Source of the DNA: Mucilaginibacter sp. 44-25
Lineage (GTDB): Bacteria > Bacteroidota > Bacteroidia > Sphingobacteriales > Sphingobacteriaceae
DNA length: 64,000 nt
Reading direction: 5' to 3'
Assembly: GCA_001898335.1 (NCBI GenBank)
Contig: MKTS01000010.1
Coordinates: 1 to 64,000 of the forward strand
Shown: piece by piece, positions 26,946 to 34,984 of the stretch
Layout: each line of letters begins with the position of its first letter
Position numbering within the stretch: position 1 is the stretch's first letter
Program-made: the position numbers and the translations under genes
The notes under the pieces: model-generated
What the model saw: the letters and a program-made list of their open reading frames with translations, nothing else
Databases searched by the model: none
Told to the model about the DNA's origin: nothing

Positions 26946-27827
26946 TCAATACGGTTTTCCCTCAGCCAATGCTTGGTTAGCGCGTTTAATGGCTACGCCT
27001 TCTTTCCAATCCATGTAGCGGCTTTTAAAGCTCCTTTTCATCACATCATCAAATTTGCGCTGTATGGTAAGGTTGTACAGGCTTTTCGCTTTAATGGCCC
27101 ATGACTTGTCCCAGGCGCGCAGGCTAAGTGAGTAGGAGCCATCCAAATACTTCATCCAATGCCAGTAGCCGGTGGGCATAAACAGGGTATCGCCATGTTC
27201 CAGGTACGCCTCGGTGCCGGGGATGCCGTTTAGCGATGGGTATTTTTCTACATCCGGATTAAGAACATCATAATCTTCCAATGCGTAGGTGGCGTTGGGC
27301 AGGCAATATAAGCGTTTTTTCCACTTGTGTTCAAACAGTATAACATGCTTGCGGCCGCCAAAGTGGGTATGGAAGATATGCGGCAAATCAATATCATAAT
27401 GCAAAAACGTTTCGGAGTTTGAGCCGCCGAAGAACATGGCCGGCATACTTTCTATAAAGCCGCCCATGAGCTCCTTTGGCAGCACTATGTCATTAAGTAA
27501 TTGTGGCGCGTGCTTAAATATATTGAAGAAGAAAATTCGGAGTTCAGTTGGTTGGGAGCGGATAAGGTCAATATATTCATCGAAGGGCATTTCTGCCGCT
27601 GCAGAATTAATGGGCTTTGCGGGGTCGGCTTTTGAGTTATCATACAGCGGGACAACTTTGTTGCCTACCACACTTTTCAAATATTCCGGCGTCCATTTTT
27701 CGCGGGCAGGCCAGTTGTTCGTCAGTCCTTTGATGATCAGCGGGCGGCGTGGTTTGAGGTAATTATTTTGAAAATCATGTGCGCTAATGGTATCAACAGT
27801 ATCAATTGGGGATAGTTTAAAGCTCAT
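26946..27827 (-). CDS. JmjC/cupin-like Fe(II)/2-oxoglutarate oxygenase-type protein (copy A)
   Basis: A 293-residue FIH-like cupin. The facial triad is visible as His143-Tyr-Asp145 and His223 (PTGYWHW). A Lys-containing strand (GGRKHVILF) may contact 2-oxoglutarate. The start at 27827 is chosen because it matches the paralogue downstream residue for residue; an upstream ATG at 27863 has no counterpart there. Copy B (28064-28945) has identical length and the same motif positions, so the two are a tandem duplication. The substrate (protein hydroxylation in FIH relatives) is unknown. Confidence 0.85.
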   Translation of the reverse strand: MSFKLSPIDTVDTISAHDFQNNYLKPRRPLIIKGLTNNWPAREKWTPEYLKSVVGNKVVPLYDNSKADPAKPINSAAAEMPFDEYIDLIRSQPTELRIFFFNIFKHAPQLLNDIVLPKELMGGFIESMPAMFFGGSNSETFLHYDIDLPHIFHTHFGGRKHVILFEHKWKKRLYCLPNATYALEDYDVLNPDVEKYPSLNGIPGTEAYLEHGDTLFMPTGYWHWMKYLDGSYSLSLRAWDKSWAIKAKSLYNLTIQRKFDDVMKRSFKSRYMDWKEGVAIKRANQALAEGKPY

Positions 27828-27994
27828 ATTGCCGGCATTGAATACAATAATGAGGTAAGACACCTCATCTCAATATGGCAAATAACGGCCATGCATGTTG
27901 GTTTGCAGTTAAAGTGGTGTTAAGTTTTTGGGTATTTTGCAGACTCTCTAAAGAGAGTTGGACAATAACTATCGTTGCGAGCAGAAAGTTTCCC

Positions 27995-28028
27995 AAAAAA
28001 AAGCCCCCTATGCAAAGCACAAAGGGCT
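27995..28028 (-). terminator. Terminator downstream of JmjC-like copy B
   Basis: Read on the minus strand: AGCCCT, an imperfect stem-loop through TGC/GCA, GGGGGCT, then a run of eight T. It lies 36 bp past the stop of copy B. Confidence 0.65.
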
Positions 28029-28063
28029 AAATAAATCTAAAATCTTAAATCCGAAATCTAAAA

Positions 28064-28945
28064 TTAATACGGTTTACCTTCTGCCAGGGCCTTGTTGGCA
28101 CGCTTAATAGCTAATTCCTCTTTCCAGTCCATATAGCGGTTCTTGAAGTTCTTTTTCATGATATCATCAAACTTGCGCTGTATGGTAAGGTTGTAAAGGC
28201 TTTTTGCTTTTATGGCCCATGATTTATCCCATGCGCGGAGCGAAATGGAGAATGATCCATCCAGATATTTCATCCAGTGCCAGTAACCGGTAGGCATAAA
28301 CAGCGTTTCGCCATGCTCCAGTATGGCTTCCTGCCCCTCAATACCGTTAAGCGCCGGAAATTTCTCAAAATCGGGGTTGGCAATGTCGTAATCTTCTAAT
28401 GCGTAGGTGGCAAATGGCATGCAGTATAAGCGTTCGCGCCATTTATAGTCGAACAGGATAATATGTTTACGGCCGTTGAAGTGCGTATGGAAAATATGAG
28501 CCAGGTCAATATCGTAATGCAGGAAAGTCACCGAACCCTGGCCACCAAAAAACATATTAGGGTACTTATCCAGGAAACCACCCATCAGGTCTGATGGTGA
28601 GCGGTAATCTTCCAGCAAGCCCGGAGCATGTTTAATGGGGTCAAACAAAAAAATGCGCAGGTCGGTAGGGCCTTTTTGAATGAGGTCGATATAGTCGCCA
28701 AACTTCATTTCGGCAGCCGACGCGTTTATGGGTTTTGATGGGTCGGCTTTAGAGCTGTCATACAGAGGCACTACTTTATCGCCAACAACTTCCTTCAGGT
28801 AATCAAAGGTCCATTTTTGCAGAGCAGGCCATGTTTCGGTAGCTTTGCTAATTACCAGGGGCTTACGGGGCTTTAGGTAGTTGTTAACAAAGTCTTCTTT
28901 AGAGATATTGTCAACTCTGTCTATAGGGGTAAGGGACAAACTCAT
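28064..28945 (-). CDS. JmjC/cupin-like Fe(II)/2-oxoglutarate oxygenase-type protein (copy B)
   Basis: A 293-residue paralogue of copy A with the same triad positions (His143, Asp145, His223) and very similar sequence throughout, diverging most at residues 31-45 and 100-140. The last ~65 residues are nearly identical between copies, and the short A/T-rich 3' flank (AAATCTAAAATCTTAAAT) is also shared. Both copies keep all iron ligands, so both may be active with different partners or expression. Confidence 0.85.
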   Translation of the reverse strand: MSLSLTPIDRVDNISKEDFVNNYLKPRKPLVISKATETWPALQKWTFDYLKEVVGDKVVPLYDSSKADPSKPINASAAEMKFGDYIDLIQKGPTDLRIFLFDPIKHAPGLLEDYRSPSDLMGGFLDKYPNMFFGGQGSVTFLHYDIDLAHIFHTHFNGRKHIILFDYKWRERLYCMPFATYALEDYDIANPDFEKFPALNGIEGQEAILEHGETLFMPTGYWHWMKYLDGSFSISLRAWDKSWAIKAKSLYNLTIQRKFDDIMKKNFKNRYMDWKEELAIKRANKALAEGKPY

Positions 28946-29026
28946 TTCTTACTATAATAATTTACGCAAAATTAATTATTTAATAAAGAGCAAACATCAG
29001 CTTAACTCAATTTTAAATTCGGCTGA

Positions 29027-29059
29027 CAAAAAAGCCCGGATGGTCAAACCATCCGGGCT
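29027..29059 (-). terminator. Rho-independent terminator after the fasciclin gene
   Basis: A 12-bp perfect stem AGCCCGGATGGT/ACCATCCGGGCT with a 3-nt loop; on the minus strand a run of six T follows. Confidence 0.88.
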
Positions 29060-29134
29060 CATCTTTGAATTAGCAGTATTCAGTAACGGCTTATGCTCAT
29101 TAAAGTATCTGCAAATTAATTTCTGCCAATCAAA

Positions 29135-29683
29135 TTAGTTAGGCATTAATACGGCATTTACTACGTGGATAACGCCATTGCTTTGGTTAACATCAGCAAT
29201 AGTTACCCAGCTTTTACCACCTTTTTCATCAACCAGATAGATCTTTTTACCTTTCATCATGGCTTTTAACGTACCACCGCTAACGGTTTTAAGTTCGGCA
29301 ACACCATGTCCGGCTTTAATTTCGGCAGCTATGTCTTTAGCGTTTAATTTACCGGCAACCACGTGGTAGGTTAAAATTTTGGTCAGCGTAGCTTTGTTCT
29401 CTGGTTTTAACAAAGTTTCTACAGTGCCTTTAGGTAATTTGTTAAAAGCCTCGTTGGTTGGTGCAAACACGGTGAACGGGCCTGCCGATTTTAATGTTTC
29501 TACCAAACCGGCAGCTTTAACAGCAGCTACCAGGGTAGTGTGGTCTTTAGAGTTAACAGCGTTATCCACAATATCTTTTGTTGGATACATTGGCGCGCCG
29601 CCAACCATTTTAGTTTGAGCGAAAGTACTTGGGGCAATAGCTGTAGCTACTATAGCTAAGGCCGCGATGATCAATTTTTTCAT
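29135..29683 (-). CDS. Exported fasciclin (FAS1) domain protein
   Basis: A 182-residue protein with a signal peptide (1-22, ending TFAQ) and one FAS1 domain (about 45-182). The H1-type box [15 protein letters not shown] and the C-terminal [13 protein letters not shown] are clear. FAS1 domains mediate adhesion or extracellular protein contacts. It is monocistronic, with a strong terminator 75 bp downstream. Confidence 0.92.
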   Translation of the reverse strand: MKKLIIAALAIVATAIAPSTFAQTKMVGGAPMYPTKDIVDNAVNSKDHTTLVAAVKAAGLVETLKSAGPFTVFAPTNEAFNKLPKGTVETLLKPENKATLTKILTYHVVAGKLNAKDIAAEIKAGHGVAELKTVSGGTLKAMMKGKKIYLVDEKGGKSWVTIADVNQSNGVIHVVNAVLMPN

Positions 29684-29874
29684 TGTTGTTTTTGAGGTTT
29701 CTTGTTTTTATAGAAGATACGGCGATAGCTTCATGTCAGTTTTAAAGCGGGCTTACGTTTCACACTCTAAAACGGTGTAGGCAATAGCTAATTGGAGTAT
29801 GGGCCCGATTGGTGTGTGGTTGGCCAGGCACACCATGGTAATTCGGGTAAATTAAAAACCAGACCAGTTAACGA

Positions 29875-31002
29875 TTAAGCCTGGAAAAACATCTCGGCAG
29901 CAATAGCATCTGCGTATAGTTTACCCTTTGCGGTTAAAGTAAGTGTATTTTCGCTTAGTAACACTTTTTCCTGCGCGATATATTCCTCGGCTGTTTTCAT
30001 CAGGATAGATGATGAACCTTTGGCTATGTTATCCAGTTTGCCAAGATCAAGCCCCCACATGGTTCGGAGCGAGGTCATGATGTATTCGTTCAGCCGGTCG
30101 GCCTCGGTAAGTGTCTCCGTTTCGGCAGGGATGTGGTTATTACTCAAGTGCTCCAGATATTTAGCGTTATTGGCTATATTCCATTGGCGGGTATCGCCAT
30201 TAAAGGAGTGTGCTGATGGGCCAATACCTAAATAGGTTACACCTTTCCAATAATTAGAATTATGGCGGCTGTAATGCCCCGGTTTGCAAAAGTTAGATAT
30301 CTCGTACTGCTCAAACCCGTTTAATCGTATGGCATCAAGCATCATGGCAAATTGTTCGGCGCTTTGCTGCTCATTCATGGGCGACTGTTTCTTTTTGCTG
30401 ATGAATGCTGCCAGCGCTGTTTGCGGTTCAACCGTCATGCTATAAGCAGATATGTGGGGGATGCCAAGTGCAAACGCGGTATCAAGGTTATGTTTCCATT
30501 TGCTGTCAGTAAGCAGGGGATAGCCGTATATGAGATCAATGGTGATGTTTTCAAAGCCGGCATCCTGCGCGCGTTTCACGGAATCTTCTGCCTCCTGCGC
30601 TCGGTGTACCCGGTTCATCCAGGCAAGGTCTTCATCAAAGAATGATTGTATGCCGATACTGAAACGGTTAACGGGCGTTTGCCTTAGACCATTAATTTTT
30701 TCACGGTCAATATCGTCGGGGTTGGCCTCCAGGGTGATCTCCGCGTTGCCAATTACCGTATGCAGTTGGGTGATATGATCAATTATTTTATTTACTTCTG
30801 TTGATGCCAAAACAGATGGCGTGCCGCCTCCGAAATAAATAGTCTCAATGCTTTCGCCTTGCAGGTAATTTTTTTGCAGTTCCAATTCGCTATGTATAGC
30901 TTCAAGCATTTGGTTCTTATACTTTAAGGAAGTGCTGAAATGGAAGTCGCAATAATGACAGGCCTGCTTGCAAAAAGGGATATGGATGTAAATACCGGCC
31001 AT
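29875..31002 (-). CDS. hemW: Radical SAM heme chaperone HemW
   Basis: A 375-residue radical SAM protein. The iron-sulfur motif CxxxCxxC is Cys11, Cys15 and Cys18, followed by FGGGTPSVL and the family's C-terminal HemN-like domain. HemW proteins lack coproporphyrinogen oxidase activity and transfer heme. It marks the chromosomal left border of the mobile element, whose integrase starts about 200 bp beyond its start codon on the other strand. Confidence 0.93.
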   Translation of the reverse strand: MAGIYIHIPFCKQACHYCDFHFSTSLKYKNQMLEAIHSELELQKNYLQGESIETIYFGGGTPSVLASTEVNKIIDHITQLHTVIGNAEITLEANPDDIDREKINGLRQTPVNRFSIGIQSFFDEDLAWMNRVHRAQEAEDSVKRAQDAGFENITIDLIYGYPLLTDSKWKHNLDTAFALGIPHISAYSMTVEPQTALAAFISKKKQSPMNEQQSAEQFAMMLDAIRLNGFEQYEISNFCKPGHYSRHNSNYWKGVTYLGIGPSAHSFNGDTRQWNIANNAKYLEHLSNNHIPAETETLTEADRLNEYIMTSLRTMWGLDLGKLDNIAKGSSSILMKTAEEYIAQEKVLLSENTLTLTAKGKLYADAIAAEMFFQA

Positions 31003-31046
31003 GCTTTTAAGAGTATATAATCCCGTAAAGAATGGGATAGATTAAT

Positions 31047-31055
31047 GATATTAAT
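31047..31055 (+). repeat. Candidate left attachment core (GATATTAAT)
   Basis: Nine bases identical to 55553-55561, on the outer side of the integrase arm-type repeats at both ends. It is A/T-rich and short, so chance cannot be excluded. Confidence 0.3.
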
Positions 31056-31101
31056 GTGTTGATTATCAATGTTAAATACGTTTTAATAGCTTCCTTAATC
31101 T

Positions 31102-31133
31102 TTTGTTTTTTATTCTATTTTATATTACTTTTG
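31102..31133 (+). promoter_or_regulatory. Predicted Bacteroidetes-type integrase promoter
   Basis: TTTG at 31102-31105, a 20-bp spacer and TACTTTTG at 31126-31133 match the TTTG/TAnnTTTG consensus of the Bacteroidota primary sigma factor. Initiation near 31140 would give a leader of about 60 nt. The TGTTACT repeats overlap the -7 box and leader. Confidence 0.6.
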
Positions 31134-31179
31134 TTACTTGGGTGTTACTATTTAGGTTTAACGAGTAACAAAAGTAACA
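31132..31179. promoter_or_regulatory. TGTTACT repeat cluster (integrase arm-type sites or operator), left end
   Basis: There are two direct copies, TGTTACTT (31132-31139) and TGTTACT (31143-31149), 3 bp apart. Two inverted copies follow, AGTAACA (31164-31170) and AAGTAACA (31172-31179). The cluster sits between the integrase promoter and its ATG. Confidence 0.6.
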
Positions 31180-31200
31180 ATAAACAGTAATTAATAAGTC

Positions 31201-32277
31201 ATGGTAACTATTAGATACAAAAAGCTAAGCACAGGCAAATTTAGTGCTTATTTGGATGTCTATTCCAATACCGGTGAGGGTAAAGGTAAGCGCAATTACG
31301 AGTTTCTTAAGATTTATGTCGATAAAGACTATTCTGATGCAGCAAGCCGTATTAGCGAACCTGATAAAGAGAAACTGAAGATTATTAAAGCACTTCGTAA
31401 TAAAAGAGAGGACGAACTGAATTTCTCGGAGCATGGCTATAAGCAACCTGCCAAGATCAATTATTATCTTCAGGACTATCTTGGTCAATGCCTTGCAAAG
31501 AAATTTAATTATAAACTGGAATGCCTGATCATTCATCTTGGAAAGTATTGCCCCAAACGAAGCATATTATTCCAGGAAGTAGATGAAGAATTTTTAGATA
31601 AATTTCAGAGTTACCTGCTTAATCAGGTTAGCAGAAATACAACTAATGCCTACATGTCCGTATTCAGGCAGCATTTCAATAAACTGGTAATTAAAGGGAT
31701 TATTCAAACTTCTCCTTTTGGTAGTTTTAAGATTATCGAGGAGGAAGACTCAGAGCGAACCACTCTCACTATTGAGGAAGTGAGAACCTTAGCTCATTAC
31801 GTTCCCAAAAGAGGAAACAGCCAGATCAGGGAAGCTTTTATATTTTCTTGTTTTACTGGTTTGCGTTTTTCGGATATTAAGAAATTGCATTATGATGAAA
31901 TTGTTAACGATCAGCTGATTTTTCGACCGGCAAAAACGATAAAGAAAATTGTTACTGTACCATTGGCCGATGAAGCAAAAATGATTATTGCAAAAGTGGT
32001 CAAGCATCCTACAAATAAGAAAGTGTTTTGGGATTTGCCAACGAGTCAGGTAGTGAATGTTTACTTAAAATTCTGGGCATTGGAAGCCGGTCTGAAAAAA
32101 AACCTCCATTTTCATGCTGCCCGGCACACTTTTGCGACCATTGGCCTGACTTTTGGAATCGATATATATACTATGAAAGAACTGCTGGGGCACAGTAAAA
32201 TTGAAATGACCCAAATCTATGCCAAAATCGTTGACGAAAAGAAACGAAACGAAATGTTGAAATTTCCTAAACTTTGA
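31201..32277 (+). CDS. Tyrosine-type site-specific recombinase (integrase)
   Basis: A 358-residue phage/CTn-type integrase. An N-terminal arm-binding region is followed by a SAM-like core-binding domain (about 95-180). The catalytic domain has TGLRFSD (first Arg), a Lys in the beta-hairpin region, HAARHTFATIG (His-x-x-Arg), LLGHSKIEMTQIYAKI (second His and nucleophile Tyr). All active-site residues appear present, so the enzyme is probably functional. It would catalyse integration and excision of the element it borders. Confidence 0.95.
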   Translation: MVTIRYKKLSTGKFSAYLDVYSNTGEGKGKRNYEFLKIYVDKDYSDAASRISEPDKEKLKIIKALRNKREDELNFSEHGYKQPAKINYYLQDYLGQCLAKKFNYKLECLIIHLGKYCPKRSILFQEVDEEFLDKFQSYLLNQVSRNTTNAYMSVFRQHFNKLVIKGIIQTSPFGSFKIIEEEDSERTTLTIEEVRTLAHYVPKRGNSQIREAFIFSCFTGLRFSDIKKLHYDEIVNDQLIFRPAKTIKKIVTVPLADEAKMIIAKVVKHPTNKKVFWDLPTSQVVNVYLKFWALEAGLKKNLHFHAARHTFATIGLTFGIDIYTMKELLGHSKIEMTQIYAKIVDEKKRNEMLKFPKL

Positions 32278-32279
32278 AT

Positions 32280-33233
32280 ATGAAAAAGGTTTTTTTTGAA
32301 ATCGGTTTAGTAATAGCGTTTACCCTGGTCTACCTTTTGGTTCCTGGAATACGCTTGCCGCTGATTATTACCTTTGGCGTGTTAGGCATTTGGCTATTGC
32401 CTGTCCAATTATTTTTATCGATAAGTTTTAAAAACTGGCAGGACGAACTAAGTGGCCGTTTTCATAATCTGCCGACACAGGAGCGTTTATTGCAGGTTAA
32501 GGGTACTTTTGAGGGTCTTGACCCGATAGAGGTTAACAAGCTTCGTTTGTTTTATATCAATGTAAGTATTTTTCACTACCTGCTGATGGTTTTCTATGGC
32601 CTGTCGTTTTTGTTGATCGGCCTTTTGTTTTTGGGTTTCGGTGTCTATTCTAAAGGCACATATTTTGTTGCTATAAGTCTTTTGGGATTTATTATTACCT
32701 CTTTTATAGGCTACGTCTTGATTGGTCAGATTTTTCCTGCCGGAAACAAGAAAAATATCGATGCTGTTTTCTATCTGTTTTGGAGCAAGGACTGGCAAAA
32801 ACAACTTTCTGCACTTGCTCAGATAGACAAGGAGGATTTTCAGTTATTGCGTAAACCGCAGTCATTCTATGATTTTTGGCGGCAAGGTAAAACAGTAGAA
32901 GAAAAGGAAATGGCATTTAAAAAATTAATAGAAGACCTAAACAGGCATAGTAAAAGCGGGCCACTTTTTAAATATAATGAGCAGGGAAAAATAGCGCTTA
33001 CCGAAATTATACGTAATGGTGCGCCCGACAAAACGCTGGCAGGTTTCCTTAAATATTGCATCAAAGACCGGAAAATACTTTCGGAGGATATTTTGAAAAA
33101 AAGTCATAGGGGATTATTGCATTCCGTTTTTATGATCGGTCAAAACAAAGGACTTGTCGTATTAGAGAACGAAAGATTTAAAACCTTACCCGATGATTAT
33201 GTCGAGGTATATAAATCAATCCTTAAAGAATAA
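32280..33233 (+). CDS. Hypothetical membrane protein of the mobile element
   Basis: I do not recognise this 317-residue protein. It has four hydrophobic segments in the first ~165 residues (about 5-25, 28-46, 98-120, 128-150). A hydrophilic, Lys-rich cytoplasmic-looking C-terminal half follows, reminiscent of helical adaptor domains. The ATG at 32280 is preferred; a TTG six bases earlier overlaps the integrase stop. It directly follows the integrase, 2 bp away, suggesting co-transcription. Confidence 0.7.
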   Translation: MKKVFFEIGLVIAFTLVYLLVPGIRLPLIITFGVLGIWLLPVQLFLSISFKNWQDELSGRFHNLPTQERLLQVKGTFEGLDPIEVNKLRLFYINVSIFHYLLMVFYGLSFLLIGLLFLGFGVYSKGTYFVAISLLGFIITSFIGYVLIGQIFPAGNKKNIDAVFYLFWSKDWQKQLSALAQIDKEDFQLLRKPQSFYDFWRQGKTVEEKEMAFKKLIEDLNRHSKSGPLFKYNEQGKIALTEIIRNGAPDKTLAGFLKYCIKDRKILSEDILKKSHRGLLHSVFMIGQNKGLVVLENERFKTLPDDYVEVYKSILKE

Positions 33234-33362
33234 ACGTTTTGGATAGAACTCCATAATGTACCCAAGCATGACATAAAGTACGTTCATACGATACCGCCCA
33301 ATCGGTCGTATTGGTCAATTTTGTTCTATTTTTTTGCTTCCGTTAACCAAAACGGAGGTCGA

Positions 33363-33710
33363 ATGAATATCAATGAAAACACCAGGGTAATAGATCTTAA
33401 AGTATCAGATCTGTTGACCATTTTAAAAGAATCCGCAACAGCTTTGCCCGCACCAATACTGGTGCCAAGCGACGAAGATGAAATAGGAGGCTATGAGGTA
33501 GCAGAGAAAACTACGGGTTACGCACGCCAAACCCTTTACCAGTTAAAATCCGCAGGAAAGATTCCCTGCATTGTCCTTCCTAACGGTGGTGTCAGGTTCT
33601 CTAAAAAGGAGATCGTTAGCTGGCTGATGTCCCATAAAAGGCTAACCGACAAAGACATAGCCGAGAAAGCAGAAAATTTTGTTTTTAAACGCCGTTTGCG
33701 CAGAAAATAA
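33363..33710 (+). CDS. Helix-turn-helix (excisionase/MerR-type) DNA-binding protein
   Basis: A 115-residue protein. The N-terminal ~45 residues are an acidic helix; the C-terminal part is a winged-helix of the excisionase/helix_turn_helix_17 type (GYEVAEKTTGYARQTLYQLKS, then VRFSKKEIVSWL). The start at 33363 is supported by a GGAGG element just upstream, unusually strong for this phylum. In Bacteroidota mobilizable elements this protein stands between the integrase and the replication/mobilization genes and regulates excision or transfer. Confidence 0.85.
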   Translation: MNINENTRVIDLKVSDLLTILKESATALPAPILVPSDEDEIGGYEVAEKTTGYARQTLYQLKSAGKIPCIVLPNGGVRFSKKEIVSWLMSHKRLTDKDIAEKAENFVFKRRLRRK

Positions 33711-33718
33711 GGGGAAAT

Positions 33719-34336
33719 ATGGAACAGGAATATCCTTATCTCCGAATCGGCACGGCCTATTACAAGATCGTTCAAAAGCCCCTCGCTTCGGGTGACCGCA
33801 TGACACTGCTCCTTCCCTGGTCGGTAGAGTGCATTAAGCAAGATCATGGCAAGAGCTATCTGTCCGGTATACCGAAATATGATGGCTTTTGCTTTGTACC
33901 GTCATACCTGCATTACAAGCGGTTTATCGGCAATTTTTATAATCGGTATCATCCATTTATACATGTTCCGAAGATTGGCCAGCCAGAACGGACGCTGGCC
34001 TACCTGGGCCATATTTTCGGCGACCAGCTCGAATACGGTTTGGATTATTTAAAAATTCTACTCGAAATACCGATGCAGATGTTGCCCATCCTTTGCCTGG
34101 TCAGCACCGAACGGAATACAGGCAAGACCACTTTTTTGAAAAGTTACAAAGATGTATTTCTGTTTTTAAACAACGACAAGGCCGGACAAACCGCCGCAGA
34201 AAAGTTGAGACAAGCAGATATCAACGGCATTGATGCCAGCGAGTTTTACAAAGGCTATAACGATGTGAACGATTACCTGAGCGCCCAAAGGAGGGGCGCT
34301 TTGCGAGCGGAGGCAAGGCGCGAAGCGCCTGAATAA
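33719..34336 (+). CDS. Chimeric gene: primase-helicase N-terminus fused in frame to a Toprim protein C-terminus
   Basis: A 205-residue product. Residues 1-141 look like the start of an element-borne primase-helicase (DUF5906/P4-type), reaching exactly the Walker A motif STERNTGKTTFLK (129-141). Immediately after, residues 144-188 switch to the C-terminal part of a Toprim/CHC2 protein (FLFLNNDKAGQTAAEKL and FYKGYNDVNDYL). Related elements usually encode these as two consecutive full-length genes, so an internal deletion of roughly 1.5-2 kb is inferred, with its junction near 34139-34147. The product lacks Walker B and the Toprim glutamate, so it should be non-functional for replication. The last ~15 residues are GC-rich and Arg/Ala-rich. 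Confidence 0.7.
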   Translation: MEQEYPYLRIGTAYYKIVQKPLASGDRMTLLLPWSVECIKQDHGKSYLSGIPKYDGFCFVPSYLHYKRFIGNFYNRYHPFIHVPKIGQPERTLAYLGHIFGDQLEYGLDYLKILLEIPMQMLPILCLVSTERNTGKTTFLKSYKDVFLFLNNDKAGQTAAEKLRQADINGIDASEFYKGYNDVNDYLSAQRRGALRAEARREAPE

Positions 34337-34422
34337 AAGGGGCTGGGGTTGGGACGGTAAACCAGTTTTTTTTCATCAGAAAATACTGCTTGCGGTATAG
34401 ATGTATATCGGTATAAAGGGCG

Positions 34423-34443
34423 AACGGCGAATGGCCGTTTTTT
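34423..34443 (+). terminator. Small Rho-independent terminator after the chimeric gene
   Basis: Stem AACGGC/GCCGTT, 5-nt loop, then a run of six T. Confidence 0.6.
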
Positions 34444-34458
34444 ATCCGCTTGTAAGGA

Positions 34459-34546
34459 GCAAGTTTGTGTTTTTGTTGCCACAAAAACATCCCGGATGCC
34501 TGTCGGCATCGGGCAAACTTGCCTTTTGCGCCCGATGGTTGCAAAA
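34459..34546. other. Candidate origin of transfer (nested inverted repeats)
   Basis: Outer 9-bp arms GCAAGTTTG (34459-34467) and CAAACTTGC (34514-34522) enclose two hairpins. One is TGTTTTTGT/ACAAAAACA with a TGCC loop (34468-34489). The other is GATGCC/GGCATC with a TGTC loop (34495-34510), extended by CCC/GGG. A further TTTTGC/GCAAAA pair follows (34524-34546). The site lies just 5' of the MobC-like and relaxase genes, the usual position of oriT in mobilizable elements. Confidence 0.5.
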
Positions 34547-34579
34547 AGGAAAATGGAAGAAAGAGTAAGGAGTTAACCG

Positions 34580-34984
34580 ATGGAAGCAACAGCAAAGACC
34601 ACTCATAAACAACAGTTATCCCAATCAAAAAACAAAGGCGGTGCGCCGAAAAAAAAGGTTAAACGGGAGTTAATTATTCGCATTAGAATGACAGCGACCG
34701 AGCGCTTTTATATCGACAGTAAAGCCAAAACCGCAGGCATGCGTTCAAGCAGTTGGTTAAGAGCAGCAGCCAAAAGTGCCATTGTGGTTCCCCGCTTAAC
34801 AGACGATGAGCGGCGCATCCTTTGGATGCTTGCCGAATTGGCCAACAACCTTAATCAGCTAACTAAGCTTGCGCATCAACTTGGGTTATTAACCGTAGCG
34901 CGGGATTGCAGTAAGATTTTGAACGAGATAGATATTACTTTAAAACACCTCAATAACCATGATAGGAAAAGTGATAACGGGTAG
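34580..34984 (+). CDS. MobC-like relaxosome accessory protein
   Basis: A 134-residue basic protein of the bacterial mobilisation (MobC/BmgB-type) family. A Lys-rich N-terminus is followed by a ribbon-helix-helix-like region (ELIIRIRMTATERFYIDSKAKTAG), then the typical ELANNLNQLTKLAHQLG helix. These proteins bind oriT and help the relaxase nick DNA. The gene overlaps the relaxase start by 26 bp, indicating coupling. Confidence 0.88.
   Translation: MEATAKTTHKQQLSQSKNKGGAPKKKVKRELIIRIRMTATERFYIDSKAKTAGMRSSSWLRAAAKSAIVVPRLTDDERRILWMLAELANNLNQLTKLAHQLGLLTVARDCSKILNEIDITLKHLNNHDRKSDNG

Noticed and set aside
26907..28075. Repeated AAATCTAAAATCTTAAAT stretches as a possible CRISPR or direct-repeat array.
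   Set aside because: Only two copies, each at the 3' end of one JmjC-like paralogue; explained by the tandem duplication.
34959..34984. 26-bp overlap between the MobC-like gene and the relaxase might indicate a frameshift.
   Set aside because: Both proteins have complete, family-like ends; such overlaps are usual for mobC-relaxase pairs.
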